NCBI GenBank assembly: GCA_000403315.2
Contig: KE159636.1
Coordinates: 2,206,041 to 2,270,040, forward strand
DNA length: 64,000 nucleotides
Direction of reading: 5' to 3'
From: Lachnospiraceae bacterium A2
Lineage (GTDB): Bacteria > Bacillota > Clostridia > Lachnospirales > Lachnospiraceae
Under the pieces are notes generated by a model. That model was not told the DNA's origin. It worked only from the letters and a program-made list of their open reading frames with translations, and made no database searches. Position numbers and translations under genes: made by a program. This document shows positions 43,750 through 53,697 of this stretch, one piece after another; the stretch's first letter is position 1, and each line of letters starts with the position of its first letter.

Positions 43750-44991
43750 ATGAAAAGAGTTGTAGTGACTGGCATGGGGGCGGTGACCCCCATTGGCCTG
43801 AATATAGAGGAATTTTGGGAAGGGCTGAAAAACGGCAGGACTGGGTTCAGCGAAATTACCCAATTTGATACCACGGACTTCAAAGTGAAGGTTGCGGCCA
43901 GCGTCAAGGGCTTTGAAGGGAAAAATTATATGGATGTGAAATCCGCGAAGCGTATGGAGCTGTTCTGCCAGTATGCCGTTGCAGCGGCAAAGGAAGCGCT
44001 GGAGCAGTCCGGCATCCAGATGGACCAGGAAGACCCTTACCGGGTAGGATGTGCCATCGGTTCCGGCGTAGGGAGCCTTCAGGCCTTTGAGCGGGAGCAC
44101 AAGCGTATGCTGGAACGGGGTCCTTCCAGGATTAACCCGCTTCTGGTGCCGCTGATGATTACCAATATGGCAGCCGGGAATGTGTCCATCCAGTTTGGGC
44201 TGAAAGGGAAAAGCCTGAATGTAGTGACTGCATGCGCCACTGGGACCCACTCCATTGGGGAGGCGTTCCGCACCATCCAGATGGGGGACGCGGACGTCAT
44301 GGTAGCCGGAGGGACAGAAAGTGCCATTACCCCAATTGGGATTGGCGGGTTTACTGCACTGACGGCATTATCCTCCTGCAATGACGTGGACCGGTGCTCC
44401 ATCCCATTTGATAAGGACCGCAGCGGGTTTGTCATGGGCGAAGGGGCAGGCGTCGTGGTGCTGGAAGAACTGGAACACGCAAAGGAGCGCGGCGCGCATA
44501 TTCTGGCAGAGATTGCAGGGTATGGGGCAACCAGCGATGCTTTCCATATTACTTCCCCGGCTGAGGATGGCATGGGGGCGGCCGTTGCTATGAAAAATGC
44601 AGTACGGGACGCAGGGGTTTCCCCGGAAGAAGTGGAATACATCAATGCCCATGGGACCAGCACCCACCACAACGACCTGTTTGAAACAAGGGCAATCAAG
44701 CTTGCCTTTGGGGAACATGCTTACCAGATGAAAATTAATTCCACCAAGTCCATGATTGGGCATCTGCTTGGCGCAGCCGGGGCGGTGGAAGTGATCGCAT
44801 GTATCCTGCAGATGCAGAACGACTATATCCATGCCACTGTGGGGCTGCAGGAGTCTGAGGACGAACTGGATCTGGATTACATGAAAGGAAACGGAATTAA
44901 TAAGAAGTTTAATTATGCCTTAACAAATTCACTTGGGTTTGGCGGGCATAATGCCAGCCTTCTGGTAAAAAAGTTTGAAGGGCAGGAGTAG
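43750..44991 (+). CDS. fabF: 3-oxoacyl-ACP synthase II
   Basis: 413-residue condensing enzyme. Catalytic Cys162 in VTACATGTHSIGEAF, His residues in NAHGTSTHHND and KSMIGHLLGAAGAVE. Elongates acyl-ACP with malonyl-ACP. RBS GGAAGGAGAG. Full length, no anomalies. Confidence 0.97.
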   Translation: MKRVVVTGMGAVTPIGLNIEEFWEGLKNGRTGFSEITQFDTTDFKVKVAASVKGFEGKNYMDVKSAKRMELFCQYAVAAAKEALEQSGIQMDQEDPYRVGCAIGSGVGSLQAFEREHKRMLERGPSRINPLLVPLMITNMAAGNVSIQFGLKGKSLNVVTACATGTHSIGEAFRTIQMGDADVMVAGGTESAITPIGIGGFTALTALSSCNDVDRCSIPFDKDRSGFVMGEGAGVVVLEELEHAKERGAHILAEIAGYGATSDAFHITSPAEDGMGAAVAMKNAVRDAGVSPEEVEYINAHGTSTHHNDLFETRAIKLAFGEHAYQMKINSTKSMIGHLLGAAGAVEVIACILQMQNDYIHATVGLQESEDELDLDYMKGNGINKKFNYALTNSLGFGGHNASLLVKKFEGQE

Positions 44992-44995
44992 GGAT

Positions 44996-45457
44996 ATGGA
45001 ATTTGAAAATCTTGTAAAGCTGATCCAGGCAGTGTCAGAATCAGAGCTGACCCGTTTTTCTTACGAGGAGAACGGGGTGTCCATTTCAATGAAAAAAGAC
45101 AAAAAGCAGAAGTTAGTTACCATAAATAACGTTGGGGAAACTGCATCCGGCAGCCTTCCGGCAGCCCTCCCTGTTTTGGAGCCAGCGGAACCTCCGGCGG
45201 GCCAGGGCAGCGGCTATCCCGAAGGGAACGTGGTAAAATCCCCGCTGGTTGGGACGTTCTATAGTTCGCCAGACCCGGATTCAGAGCCTTTTGTAAAGGT
45301 GGGCGACCATGTTTCCAAGGGGCAGGTGCTTGGGATTGTGGAAGCCATGAAGCTGATGAATGAGATTGAAAGCGACTACGAAGGCACGGTAAAGCAAGTG
45401 CTGGTGTGCAACGAGGACGTAATAGAATACGGCCAGGCATTGTTTGTGATTGGATAG
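44996..45457 (+). CDS. accB: Biotin carboxyl carrier protein of acetyl-CoA carboxylase
   Basis: 153 residues with the biotinylation lysine (Lys119) in [12 protein letters not shown], a C-terminal biotinyl domain (about 78-153) and a Pro/Ala/Glu-rich linker. Start ATG 44996, four bases after the fabF stop, preceded by AGGAG inside fabF. Confidence 0.95.
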   Translation: MEFENLVKLIQAVSESELTRFSYEENGVSISMKKDKKQKLVTINNVGETASGSLPAALPVLEPAEPPAGQGSGYPEGNVVKSPLVGTFYSSPDPDSEPFVKVGDHVSKGQVLGIVEAMKLMNEIESDYEGTVKQVLVCNEDVIEYGQALFVIG

Positions 45458-45468
45458 GGAGGGATTTT

Positions 45469-45900
45469 ATGTCACTTATGGGAACAAAGGAAATCATGGA
45501 AATTATCCCACACCGCCAGCCGTTTTTACTGATTGACACCATTGAGGAATTGGAACCGGGCAAGCGGGCAGTGGGGAAAAAATGCGTCACCTATAATGAG
45601 CCGTTTTTTGCAGGCCATTTTCCCGGGGAGCCAGTCATGCCTGGGGTATTGATTGTAGAAGCTTTGGCGCAGACTGGGGCAGTGGCTATATTAAGCCAGC
45701 CGGATTTTAAAGGGAAAACCGCATATTTCGGGGCGATTAACAATGCCCGTTTTAAGCAGAAGGTAGTCCCTGGAGACGTGCTGATGCTGGAATTAGAGAT
45801 TGTCAAGCAGAAAGGCCCAATAGGGATTGGAACTGCAAAAGCAACTGTAAACGGGAAGGTTGCAGTCCAGGCGGAGCTTACCTTTGCGGTTGGGCAGTAA
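45469..45900 (+). CDS. fabZ: 3-hydroxyacyl-ACP dehydratase
   Basis: 143-residue hot-dog-fold dehydratase. [12 protein letters not shown], then the catalytic His in [34 protein letters not shown] before ATG 45469; the longer frame inside accB is not used. Removes water from 3-hydroxyacyl-ACP. Confidence 0.96.
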   Translation: MSLMGTKEIMEIIPHRQPFLLIDTIEELEPGKRAVGKKCVTYNEPFFAGHFPGEPVMPGVLIVEALAQTGAVAILSQPDFKGKTAYFGAINNARFKQKVVPGDVLMLELEIVKQKGPIGIGTAKATVNGKVAVQAELTFAVGQ

Positions 45901-46003
45901 ACGTACCAAGCAAGCGTCTGCCTTTCGAAAGACGGTGTTCCATGCAGCTTGGGCGCTGCTTGGCTCATTGCTTGCGGAAATAAAAGTTAAAGGAGCATTT
46001 TAT

Positions 46004-47344
46004 ATGTTTCAGAAAATATTGATTGCCAACCGGGGAGAGATTGCCGTACGGATTATCCGTGCCTGCAGGGAAATGGGAATCCTTTCCGTAGCAGTATATT
46101 CAGAAGCAGACCGGGAAGCCCTGCATACCCAGCTTGCAGACGAGGCAGTCTGTATTGGGAAAGCCCCAGTTTCAGACAGCTACCTGAATATGGAACGGAT
46201 TTTAAGCGCAGCCATTGCCACAAAATCCCAGGCCATCCATCCGGGCTTTGGGTTTTTGTCAGAAAATGAGCATTTTGCAGCAATGTGCGCAAGCTGCGGG
46301 ATTACTTTTATTGGCCCTTCCGGCGATATTATCGCGAAAATGGGCAATAAATCCCAGGCAAGGAGTACTATGATGGAGGCCGGGGTCCCGGTAGTGCCCG
46401 GGACGAAAGAGCCGGTCTATGAGTGGGAACAGGGGATGGGGATAGCCGGGGAAATTGGCTACCCAGTGATGATAAAGGCTTCTTCTGGCGGGGGCGGCAA
46501 GGGCATGCGCATTGCTGCAGACGCCGGGGAATTTGAGAACCATTTCCGCCTTGCCCAGCAGGAATCCATCAATGCCTTTGGGGACAACACCATGTATATT
46601 GAAAAATATATTGAGGAGCCAAGGCATATTGAAATCCAAATCCTTGCAGATAAATTTGGGAAGGTGCTCTGGCTTGGGGAACGGGACTGTTCCATCCAGC
46701 GCCGCCACCAGAAAATGATGGAGGAATCCCCCTGTACCGTAATTACGGAAGAACTGCGCCAGCGCATGGGGCAGACAGCCGTAAAAGCGGCAAAGGCCGC
46801 CCATTATGAAAATGCCGGGACCATAGAATTTTTGCTGGATAAGCATAAAAATTTCTATTTTATGGAAATGAATACCAGAATCCAAGTGGAGCATCCTGTG
46901 ACGGAAATGGTGACGGGGATCGACTTGGTCAAAGAGCAAATCCGCATTGCGGCGGGTGAGCCCCTGCATATGGAGCAGGAGGACATCGTGCTGAAAGGCC
47001 ACGCCATTGAGTGCCGCATCAATGCAGAGAACCCGGAGAAGAATTTTATGCCCTGCCCGGGCACGGTAAAAGACCTGCATTTTCCGGGAGGGAACGGGGT
47101 GAGGATCGAATCTGCCCTTTATAACGGGTATACCATCCCATCTTTTTACGATTCCATGGTGGCAAAGGTGATTGTACACGGGGAGGACAGGATGGACGCC
47201 ATACGGAAAATGCGCAGCGCGCTGGGGGAAGTGGTAGTGGACGGCATTACCACAAACCTTGATTTCCAGTATGATATCTTAAACCATCCCGTTTTTTTGT
47301 CAGGGAATGTCAATACGCATTTTATCCCAGAGTATTTTGAATAG
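46004..47344 (+). CDS. accC: Acetyl-CoA carboxylase, biotin carboxylase subunit
   Basis: 446-residue ATP-grasp enzyme that carboxylates biotin on AccB. N-terminal ILIANRGEIAVRIIRACREMG, glycine-rich KASSGGGGKGMRI, and signature FMEMNTRIQVEHPVTEMVTG. Start at ATG 46004 after AAAGGAG; upstream extension to 45860 is out of place. Confidence 0.96.
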   Translation: MFQKILIANRGEIAVRIIRACREMGILSVAVYSEADREALHTQLADEAVCIGKAPVSDSYLNMERILSAAIATKSQAIHPGFGFLSENEHFAAMCASCGITFIGPSGDIIAKMGNKSQARSTMMEAGVPVVPGTKEPVYEWEQGMGIAGEIGYPVMIKASSGGGGKGMRIAADAGEFENHFRLAQQESINAFGDNTMYIEKYIEEPRHIEIQILADKFGKVLWLGERDCSIQRRHQKMMEESPCTVITEELRQRMGQTAVKAAKAAHYENAGTIEFLLDKHKNFYFMEMNTRIQVEHPVTEMVTGIDLVKEQIRIAAGEPLHMEQEDIVLKGHAIECRINAENPEKNFMPCPGTVKDLHFPGGNGVRIESALYNGYTIPSFYDSMVAKVIVHGEDRMDAIRKMRSALGEVVVDGITTNLDFQYDILNHPVFLSGNVNTHFIPEYFE

Positions 47345-47381
47345 CAGCGGAGTTCAATCATGAAAGAAAGCAGGAAAAGAG

Positions 47382-49145
47382 ATGCTGAAATTTAAGAAAA
47401 CCAGTTCTGTCCCCATGGCAGGGAAAGAGCCCACTGTGCCGGAAGGCCTGTGGATTAAATGCGATGCCTGCGGGGAGCTCCTCTATAAAGAGGATGTAAA
47501 GCAGAACCATTATAAATGCTACAAATGCGGGAAATATTTCCGTATCAGCACCAGAAAACGCTTAAGGCTTGTGATGGATAAAGGGTCTTATGAAAAATGG
47601 GACGAGGGAATTGGGAACAGGGATCCGCTCCATTACCCAGAATATCAGGAAAAAATAGAGTCCCTGCAGGAACGGCTGAGAATTGACGAAGCAGCCACCT
47701 GTGTCAAAGGCACCATCCATGGGGAGCCTGCAGTCGTCTGTGTCTGCGATGGAAGGTTCCTGATGGGCAGCATGGGATATGTAGTCGGGGAAAAAATCAC
47801 CAGGGCAGTGGAGCGTGCCACGGAAGAACGGCTGCCAGTCATTATTTTCACCTGTTCCGGCGGCGCAAGGATGCAGGAGGGCATCGTTTCCCTGATGCAG
47901 ATGGCAAAAACTTCCGCTGCCTTAAAGCGCCATTCCGAAGCGGGGCTTTTCTATATCTCCGTGCTGACAGACCCTACCACTGGCGGCGTGACAGCCAGCT
48001 TTGCCATGTTAGGGGACATTATTTTGGCGGAGCCGGGGGCATTGGTGGGCTTTGCAGGGCCAAGGGTCATTGAGCAGACCATACGCCAGAAGCTGCCGGA
48101 AGGGTTCCAGCGGGCAGAATTTTTGCTGGAGCACGGGCTGATTGACAACATTGTGGAGCGGGAGAACCTGAAAGAAACCCTTGCCAAGCTGATTGTGATG
48201 CACCGGCAGGTAGACCCAAAGGAAGCGCTGATCCCCAACCGCAGGAAATATTCTGTTCCCTGTGCTGCAGAGGAAGAAAAAAGCTCCCAAGGGGATGCCT
48301 ATACAGAAAACACAAGCGGCAAAAAACGTTTTTCCAGGGCGGACAGCGGCAAACGGAAAGAAAAAGTGCTGCCTTGGGAGCGTGTGCAGCGTGCGCGGGC
48401 ACAGGACCGTCCCGGGGCTTTGGACTATATTCAGGAGATTTTTTCTGATTTCACAGAACTCCATGGGGACCGGCATTTTGCAGACGACGGGGCCGTTGTG
48501 GGAGGGATTGGATATCTGGATGGATGCCCGGTTACAGTCATAGGCCAGCAGAAGGGCAAGACTACCAAGGAAAACATTACCCGCAATTTCGGGATGCCGT
48601 CGCCGGAAGGTTACCGGAAAGCATTGCGGCTTATGGGGCAGGCCGAAAAATTCCGCCGCCCTATTATCTGCTTTGTGGATACGCCGGGAGCCTTCTGCGG
48701 CATGGAAGCAGAAGAACGGGGGCAAGGGGAAGCCATTGCAAGGAACCTGTTTGAAATGTCAGACCTTACAGTCCCCGTCTTAAGCATTGTCATTGGGGAA
48801 GGCGGCAGCGGCGGTGCCCTTGCCCTGGCAGTGGGCAACGAGGTGTGGATGATGGAAAATGCCACTTATACAATCCTTTCCCCGGAGGGCTTTGCCTCCA
48901 TTATGTGGAAGGATGCCGGAAGGGCTCCGGAAGCCGCAGAATGGATGCGGGTAACAGCCGGGGATTTAAAGGACTTGGGCATTATTGAAAAAATCATCCC
49001 GGAGCCGCAGCCGGCAAATCCCCAAAACGTAGGGAAGATTGCAGGGATGATGCAGGAGGAAATCCGCAGGTTCCTCCATATGTACCTGCCTATGGACGGG
49101 CAGCAGCTGGCAGAACAGCGGTACCAGCGGTTCCGCAGTATGTAA
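47382..49145 (+). CDS. Acetyl-CoA carboxylase carboxyltransferase, fused beta (AccD) and alpha (AccA) subunits
   Basis: 587 residues combining two usually separate subunits. The AccD half (about 1-285) has the zinc finger CDAC...CYKC (Cys27, 30, 46, 49) and [23 protein letters not shown] Lys/Ser/Glu-rich linker (about 290-330) joins the AccA half, from [18 protein letters not shown] through [25 protein letters not shown] and [14 protein letters not shown]. No stop or frameshift is seen between them. Transfers carboxyl from biotin to acetyl-CoA. Ends the acc block of the operon. Confidence 0.93.
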   Translation: MLKFKKTSSVPMAGKEPTVPEGLWIKCDACGELLYKEDVKQNHYKCYKCGKYFRISTRKRLRLVMDKGSYEKWDEGIGNRDPLHYPEYQEKIESLQERLRIDEAATCVKGTIHGEPAVVCVCDGRFLMGSMGYVVGEKITRAVERATEERLPVIIFTCSGGARMQEGIVSLMQMAKTSAALKRHSEAGLFYISVLTDPTTGGVTASFAMLGDIILAEPGALVGFAGPRVIEQTIRQKLPEGFQRAEFLLEHGLIDNIVERENLKETLAKLIVMHRQVDPKEALIPNRRKYSVPCAAEEEKSSQGDAYTENTSGKKRFSRADSGKRKEKVLPWERVQRARAQDRPGALDYIQEIFSDFTELHGDRHFADDGAVVGGIGYLDGCPVTVIGQQKGKTTKENITRNFGMPSPEGYRKALRLMGQAEKFRRPIICFVDTPGAFCGMEAEERGQGEAIARNLFEMSDLTVPVLSIVIGEGGSGGALALAVGNEVWMMENATYTILSPEGFASIMWKDAGRAPEAAEWMRVTAGDLKDLGIIEKIIPEPQPANPQNVGKIAGMMQEEIRRFLHMYLPMDGQQLAEQRYQRFRSM

Positions 49146-49161
49146 TTTCAGAAAGGGGTGG

Positions 49162-50238
49162 ATGGTTATGGGCAAGCCACTTGTTATCAGGGACTTAATA
49201 GCGGAAATTCCCGTCATACAGGGCGGCATGGGCGTAGGGGTCAGCCTTTCCGGACTGGCTGGGAACGTGGCAAAGTGCGGCGGGGTCGGTATCATTTCCA
49301 CCGCCCAGATTGGCTATCAGGAGCAGGGTTTTGCGGAGCATCCCATTGAAACCAACCTGAAAGCAATCGGAACCCACATCAGGCGCGCAAAGGAAATTTC
49401 CGGGGGCGGCATTGTGGGCGTAAACATTATGGTAGCAACCAGGAAATATGGGGAATACGTAAAGGCTGCCGTAGCGGCAGGGGCAGACTTGGTGATTTCC
49501 GGCGCAGGCCTGCCTACGGAACTCCCAGCCCTGGCAGGGGAGTCCAGGACGAAGATAGCGCCCATTGTGTCCTCTGCCAAGTCCGCTTCCGTCATCTGCA
49601 AGCTGTGGGACAGGAAGTTCCACCGCTGCCCGGACCTTTTGGTTATCGAAGGGCCGAAGGCAGGCGGGCATCTGGGGTTTTCCCGGGAGGAGCTGGAGCG
49701 GCTGGACGGGGAAGCTTATGAGGAAGAAATCAAAAGCATTTTGGCGTTGGTCAGGCAGTACAGTGAAAAATACCAGTACCATATCCCGGTAGTAATTGCC
49801 GGGGGAATTTATGGCGGGGATGAAATGCGCCATGCATTGGGCCTTGGGGCAGACGGGGTACAGGCAGCCACCCGGTTTGTCACTACGTTTGAGTGCGATG
49901 CCAGCGAAGCTTACAAGCAGGCATACCTTGCGGCAAAGAAAGAGGATATCCAGATTGTAAAAAGCCCGGTGGGGATGCCCGGGCGGGCCATCCGCAATGA
50001 ATTTATCCGCAGGGCGGAGGAAGGGGCGTTGGATTCCCATTGGAAATGTTACCAATGCCTGGAAAAATGCAGCCAGAAGGACATTCCCTACTGCATTACA
50101 GATGCTTTAATTAATGCCGTCAAAGGCAATCTGGACCATGGGCTTATTTTTTGCGGCGCTGACGCATGGCGGGCAGAAAAAATGGAACATGTGTCAGAAA
50201 TCATGGAAGAATTCCGGAAAGAATTTGCAAAAATTTAA
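49162..50238 (+). CDS. FabK-like / nitronate-monooxygenase-family flavoprotein
   Basis: 358 residues, NPD-type FMN barrel (IPVIQGGMGVGVSLSGLAGNVAKCGGVGIIS; VISGAGLPTELP; EGPKAGGHLGF; VVIAGGIYGGDEMRHALGLGADGVQAATRF). Longer than FabK at 41035, with a C-terminal cysteine cluster (CYQCLEKC...DIPYC). Position at the end of the fab operon suggests a lipid-related redox role, but nitronate monooxygenase is also possible; it is not simply a second FabK. ATG 49162 or 49168 after GAAAGGGG. Confidence 0.82.
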   Translation: MVMGKPLVIRDLIAEIPVIQGGMGVGVSLSGLAGNVAKCGGVGIISTAQIGYQEQGFAEHPIETNLKAIGTHIRRAKEISGGGIVGVNIMVATRKYGEYVKAAVAAGADLVISGAGLPTELPALAGESRTKIAPIVSSAKSASVICKLWDRKFHRCPDLLVIEGPKAGGHLGFSREELERLDGEAYEEEIKSILALVRQYSEKYQYHIPVVIAGGIYGGDEMRHALGLGADGVQAATRFVTTFECDASEAYKQAYLAAKKEDIQIVKSPVGMPGRAIRNEFIRRAEEGALDSHWKCYQCLEKCSQKDIPYCITDALINAVKGNLDHGLIFCGADAWRAEKMEHVSEIMEEFRKEFAKI

Positions 50239-50256
50239 AACTCCTAGAAAAATGTC

Positions 50257-50285
50257 TTTCCAAACCTTCTGGAAATTGTTATAAT
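50257..50285 (+). promoter_or_regulatory. Promoter of the GH13-like gene with an inverted repeat
   Basis: -10 TATAAT (50280-50285), 17-base spacer, weak -35 TTTCCA (50257-50262). TTTCCA-N7-TGGAAA (50257-50275) forms an inverted repeat over the -35 and spacer. Confidence 0.5.
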
Positions 50286-50326
50286 GGAAAAGAAACAAAA
50301 GTGAAGGACATCAAAGGGAGGCACAT

Positions 50327-52420
50327 ATGAATTTTCAAATCTGTTCCGGAAATCAGGGAGAAACAGGCGTAACAAAACAGAAAGACATCATTTCATTTTC
50401 CAGGCAGGCGGCGGAAAATTCTATCTGCTATCTGTTGTTATACCCGAAAGACAACAGCCAAACCCTAAGAATCCCCATGGAGGCGAAAGGAAATTGTGAC
50501 ACTATGTATACCATTGGGATTCAGGGCTTGGATTGGAAGAACTATGACTATAATTTTGAGGTGAACGGGGAAGAAGTAACCGATATTTATGCCCGCAAGA
50601 TTACCGGAAGGGAAATTTGGGCGGATGATTCCCGGAGGCCGGGGGAACAGGCAGCAGAGATATTTGTTCCGCTAAGAGAAAAGAGAAAGACAAGACAGGT
50701 TCGTGGGCTGCCGGAAAGCAAGCAGACGGCAGCAAAAATTAAAAGTTCCTTTTATTTTTCAGAGTTCAAATGGAAAGATATGGGGTATCAGGGGATTAAA
50801 AAAGAAGATATGGTAATCTATAAGCTCCATGTGCGGGGGTTTTCCATGGGTATGCAGGGCGAAAGCAGCCAGCATGGGACATTGGAAGCCGTGGAGCGTA
50901 AGTTAGGTTACTTTAAAAACCTTGGGATTACTACCCTGCTGTTTATGCCAGTCTACGAATTTGAGGAAATTCTTTTGCTGGATAAAAGCAAGGAGCAGCT
51001 TCGTCCGAAGGATTTAATTAATTGCTGGGGCTATACGGCAGGCCATTATTTTGCGCCCAAAGCTTCTTATCTTGGGAAGGGCTGCAACCCTGACAACCTG
51101 AAGCGCCTGATCCAGAAAATGCACCAGATGCAGATGGAGTGCATATTAGAATTCTATTTTCCACCGAAAACAAATCCATATTTAATTATTGATGTACTGC
51201 GTTACTGGCATAAGGAATACCATGTAGATGGGTTCCGGGTTTTGGGAAAGCCGGAGGTGGCGGAGCTTCTGGCGCATGATACAAGGCTTTCCGGCTGCAA
51301 GCTTCTGTTCGAGGGGTTCCGGGAGGAACTGGCAGGGGACAGCCAGCGGTTTGGGCCAAAATTATTTTCCTATAACGATGGGTTCCTCTATGGCGCCCGG
51401 AGGATTTTAAACCGGCAGGGGGGCAGCATTTATGAATTTGCCTGCCAGATGCGCAGGCAGCAGGAATATCAGGGCTTTATTAATTTTGTCGCAGAGAATA
51501 ACGGGTTTACCCTCTGGGATACTTTTTCTTATGAGCACAAGCATAATGAGCAAAACCGGGAAGACAACCAGGACGGCATAGATTGGAATTTCAGCGGGAA
51601 CTGCGGGCAGGAGGGCATTAGCCGGAACCGGCAGGTGAACGAGCTGCGCAAGCGGCAGGTAAAGAACGCCCTTGCCGTTGTGTTTCTGGCCCAGGGCGTG
51701 CCCATGCTCTGGATGGGGGATGAATGCGCCAACAGCCAGCGCGGCAATAACAACGCCTACTGCCAGGACAATGAAACCGGCTGGAAGGAATGGAAGCGTT
51801 CTGCGGCAGTAAGCCGCCTTACAGATTATGTGGGGCAGCTTGCCAGAATCCGCAGGGAGTTCCCGGCACTGCGCAGCCCCCGCCCATTTAAGCTGCAGGA
51901 CTACCAGAACAAAGGCTACCCGGATTTGTCCTACCACAGCGACGGGGCATGGAAAATGGATTTCAGCATGAACCGGGCGTTTATCGGCATGTTTTATGCA
52001 GGGGCTTACACAGGGGCGAAGGAGAGCCTTTACGCCGCTTATAATTTCCAGTCAGTGTCCCAGAAATTCGCCCTTCCCGGGGGGATGGAATGGGAGCTTT
52101 TGCTGGATACTTCACAGGAGCCGGCGGTCCCCAAGAAGCCGGAGAAGCTTAAGGATATACGGGAGCTTACCGTGGAAGGCCAATCCGTCTGCCTGCTGTG
52201 CGGAAAGGCATATTCAGGAGGAAAAGTTAAGAAAAGGATTAAGAAAACATCTGCATTCCAAAATACAGCATCCCAGAAAGAAGCATCTGGCAAAAAGGAA
52301 ACCCTGGGCAGGGAATTGGGAAAAGGGGCTGGGGAAGGCGGCGGCCTTGCAGAAGGGACGCCAAAGGATACCGTTACAGGGGAAGAAGCCCCCAAAAATA
52401 ATAAAGGAGCACAGAAATGA
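50327..52420 (+). CDS. GH13 (GlgX/debranching-like) protein with degenerate active site
   Basis: 697 residues. Overall layout follows glycogen-debranching enzymes: N-terminal beta-sandwich, then a barrel with the late GFTLWDTFSYEHKHNEQN...DGIDWNFSGN stretch that matches GlgX well. But the nucleophile region reads VDGFRVLGKP (GlgX: VDGFRFDLA), so the aspartate is gone; region I lacks DxxxNH; region IV has NN instead of HD (AENNGF). One glutamate in LLFEGFREE may be the old acid/base. Probably non-catalytic or altered. A Lys/Gly/Glu-rich tail of about 60 residues follows. Stop overlaps the next start (ATGA). Confidence 0.8.
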   Translation: MNFQICSGNQGETGVTKQKDIISFSRQAAENSICYLLLYPKDNSQTLRIPMEAKGNCDTMYTIGIQGLDWKNYDYNFEVNGEEVTDIYARKITGREIWADDSRRPGEQAAEIFVPLREKRKTRQVRGLPESKQTAAKIKSSFYFSEFKWKDMGYQGIKKEDMVIYKLHVRGFSMGMQGESSQHGTLEAVERKLGYFKNLGITTLLFMPVYEFEEILLLDKSKEQLRPKDLINCWGYTAGHYFAPKASYLGKGCNPDNLKRLIQKMHQMQMECILEFYFPPKTNPYLIIDVLRYWHKEYHVDGFRVLGKPEVAELLAHDTRLSGCKLLFEGFREELAGDSQRFGPKLFSYNDGFLYGARRILNRQGGSIYEFACQMRRQQEYQGFINFVAENNGFTLWDTFSYEHKHNEQNREDNQDGIDWNFSGNCGQEGISRNRQVNELRKRQVKNALAVVFLAQGVPMLWMGDECANSQRGNNNAYCQDNETGWKEWKRSAAVSRLTDYVGQLARIRREFPALRSPRPFKLQDYQNKGYPDLSYHSDGAWKMDFSMNRAFIGMFYAGAYTGAKESLYAAYNFQSVSQKFALPGGMEWELLLDTSQEPAVPKKPEKLKDIRELTVEGQSVCLLCGKAYSGGKVKKRIKKTSAFQNTASQKEASGKKETLGRELGKGAGEGGGLAEGTPKDTVTGEEAPKNNKGAQK

Positions 52421-53082
52421 AAGAACAGGGATTTGGCGTCAGCGGGTTTACTTTAAAGTGCATTGCCATGGCCTGTATGCTGGTGGACCATACTGGGGCA
52501 GTGCTGTTTCCCCAATATATCCAGCTTCGGATGATTGGAAGGCTTTCGTTCCCAATTTACTGTTTCCTGCTGGTGGAAGGGGCTGTCCATACAAAAAATA
52601 TACGCAGGTATGAAATCCGCCTGCTGGCATTTGCACTGCTGTCAGAGCTTCCCTTTGACTTGGCATTTTATACGCGCCCGGACTTCCGGCACCAGAATGT
52701 ATTTTTTACGCTGTTCCTGGGGCTGCTGGTTGTAGGGCAATACCAGAAACAGAGAGAAAAGTTAAATTCAGGGTTAACTTTTGTCGTAGCTGTCGCCTGT
52801 ATGGCTGCGGCGGAACTGCTGAATACGGACTATGGCGCGGCGGGAATTATTTTCATCCTGCTGTTTTATGCCCTCTATGAGCGCACTGTGCTGAAGCAGG
52901 CTGCATTTGTAGGGATGAATTTCCTGCTTTATGGGTTTTCTGTCCAAATTTATGCAGGGTTTGCAGCCCTCCCTATGCTTCTATACAACGGGAAACGGGG
53001 GCCGTCCATGAAATATTTTTTCTATCTGTTTTACCCCCTGCATCTGCTTGGGATTTATTTTCTGTGTAAAATAATGTATTGA
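52417..53082 (+). CDS. TraX-family membrane protein
   Basis: 221 residues, mostly hydrophobic, with the TraX-type opening GFTLKCIAMACMLVDHTGAVLF and GRLSFPIYCFLLVEGAVHT, followed by about six further helices. TraX acetylates pilin in F plasmids; chromosomal homologues in Firmicutes have unknown substrates. Translationally coupled to the GH13-like gene by a 4-base overlap. Confidence 0.85.
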   Translation: MKEQGFGVSGFTLKCIAMACMLVDHTGAVLFPQYIQLRMIGRLSFPIYCFLLVEGAVHTKNIRRYEIRLLAFALLSELPFDLAFYTRPDFRHQNVFFTLFLGLLVVGQYQKQREKLNSGLTFVVAVACMAAAELLNTDYGAAGIIFILLFYALYERTVLKQAAFVGMNFLLYGFSVQIYAGFAALPMLLYNGKRGPSMKYFFYLFYPLHLLGIYFLCKIMY

Positions 53083-53108
53083 GCCAAATTTCGACAGGAG
53101 CGTGAGTA

Positions 53109-53663
53109 ATGATGAAGGCTTGGCAACATTTTAAAACCATCAACCACCATAAAATGCTGGTAATGAAAGGCTGTTTCAGGGTAGGGCTTTATAAACAGGG
53201 GCTGCTGCATGATTTGTCCAAATATACGCCTACGGAGTTTTTTGTAGGCTGCAAGTATTTCCAGGGGAATTTAAGCCCTAACAATATAGAGCGGAAGGAT
53301 AAGGGCTATTCCTCCGCGTGGCTGCACCATAAAGGCCGGAATAAGCACCATCTGGAATACTGGATTGACTATGGGGCCGGGGAAGAAAAAGCCATGACGG
53401 GAATGAAAATGCCGATAAAATATGTGGTGGAAATGTTTATCGACCGGATGTCTGCATCGAAGAATTACAAGAAAGGGGATTATACGGATAGCAGCCCTTT
53501 GGAGTATTATGAGAACGGGAAGGCGTACCATATGCTGCATAAGGATACAAGGATCCTGCTGGAACGCCTGCTGCATATGCTGGCAGAGAAGGGGGAAGAT
53601 GCCACCTTCCGTTATATTAAGCGGGTAGTACTAAAGAAAAAAGGGTATGGGACGAAAAATTAA
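53109..53663 (+). CDS. DUF5662-family protein
   Basis: 184 residues with KAWQHFKTINHHKMLVMKGCFRVGLYKQGLLHDLSKY near the N-terminus, then WLHHKGRNKHHLEYWIDY: histidine-rich pairs (HD, HH) suggest a metal-binding helical protein like HD-type hydrolases. Function unknown. RBS AGGAG. Ends inside its terminator. Confidence 0.8.
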   Translation: MMKAWQHFKTINHHKMLVMKGCFRVGLYKQGLLHDLSKYTPTEFFVGCKYFQGNLSPNNIERKDKGYSSAWLHHKGRNKHHLEYWIDYGAGEEKAMTGMKMPIKYVVEMFIDRMSASKNYKKGDYTDSSPLEYYENGKAYHMLHKDTRILLERLLHMLAEKGEDATFRYIKRVVLKKKGYGTKN

Positions 53664-53691
53664 AGGGATCTTTCGTCCCATATCCTTTTTT
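53643..53691 (+). terminator. Terminator overlapping the end of the DUF5662 gene
   Basis: 15-bp stem GGGTATGGGACGAAA (53643-53657) / TTTCGTCCCATATCC (53671-53685), one G-U pair, then TTTTTT. The left arm is within the coding sequence. Confidence 0.88.
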
Positions 53692-53697
53692 GGATTA

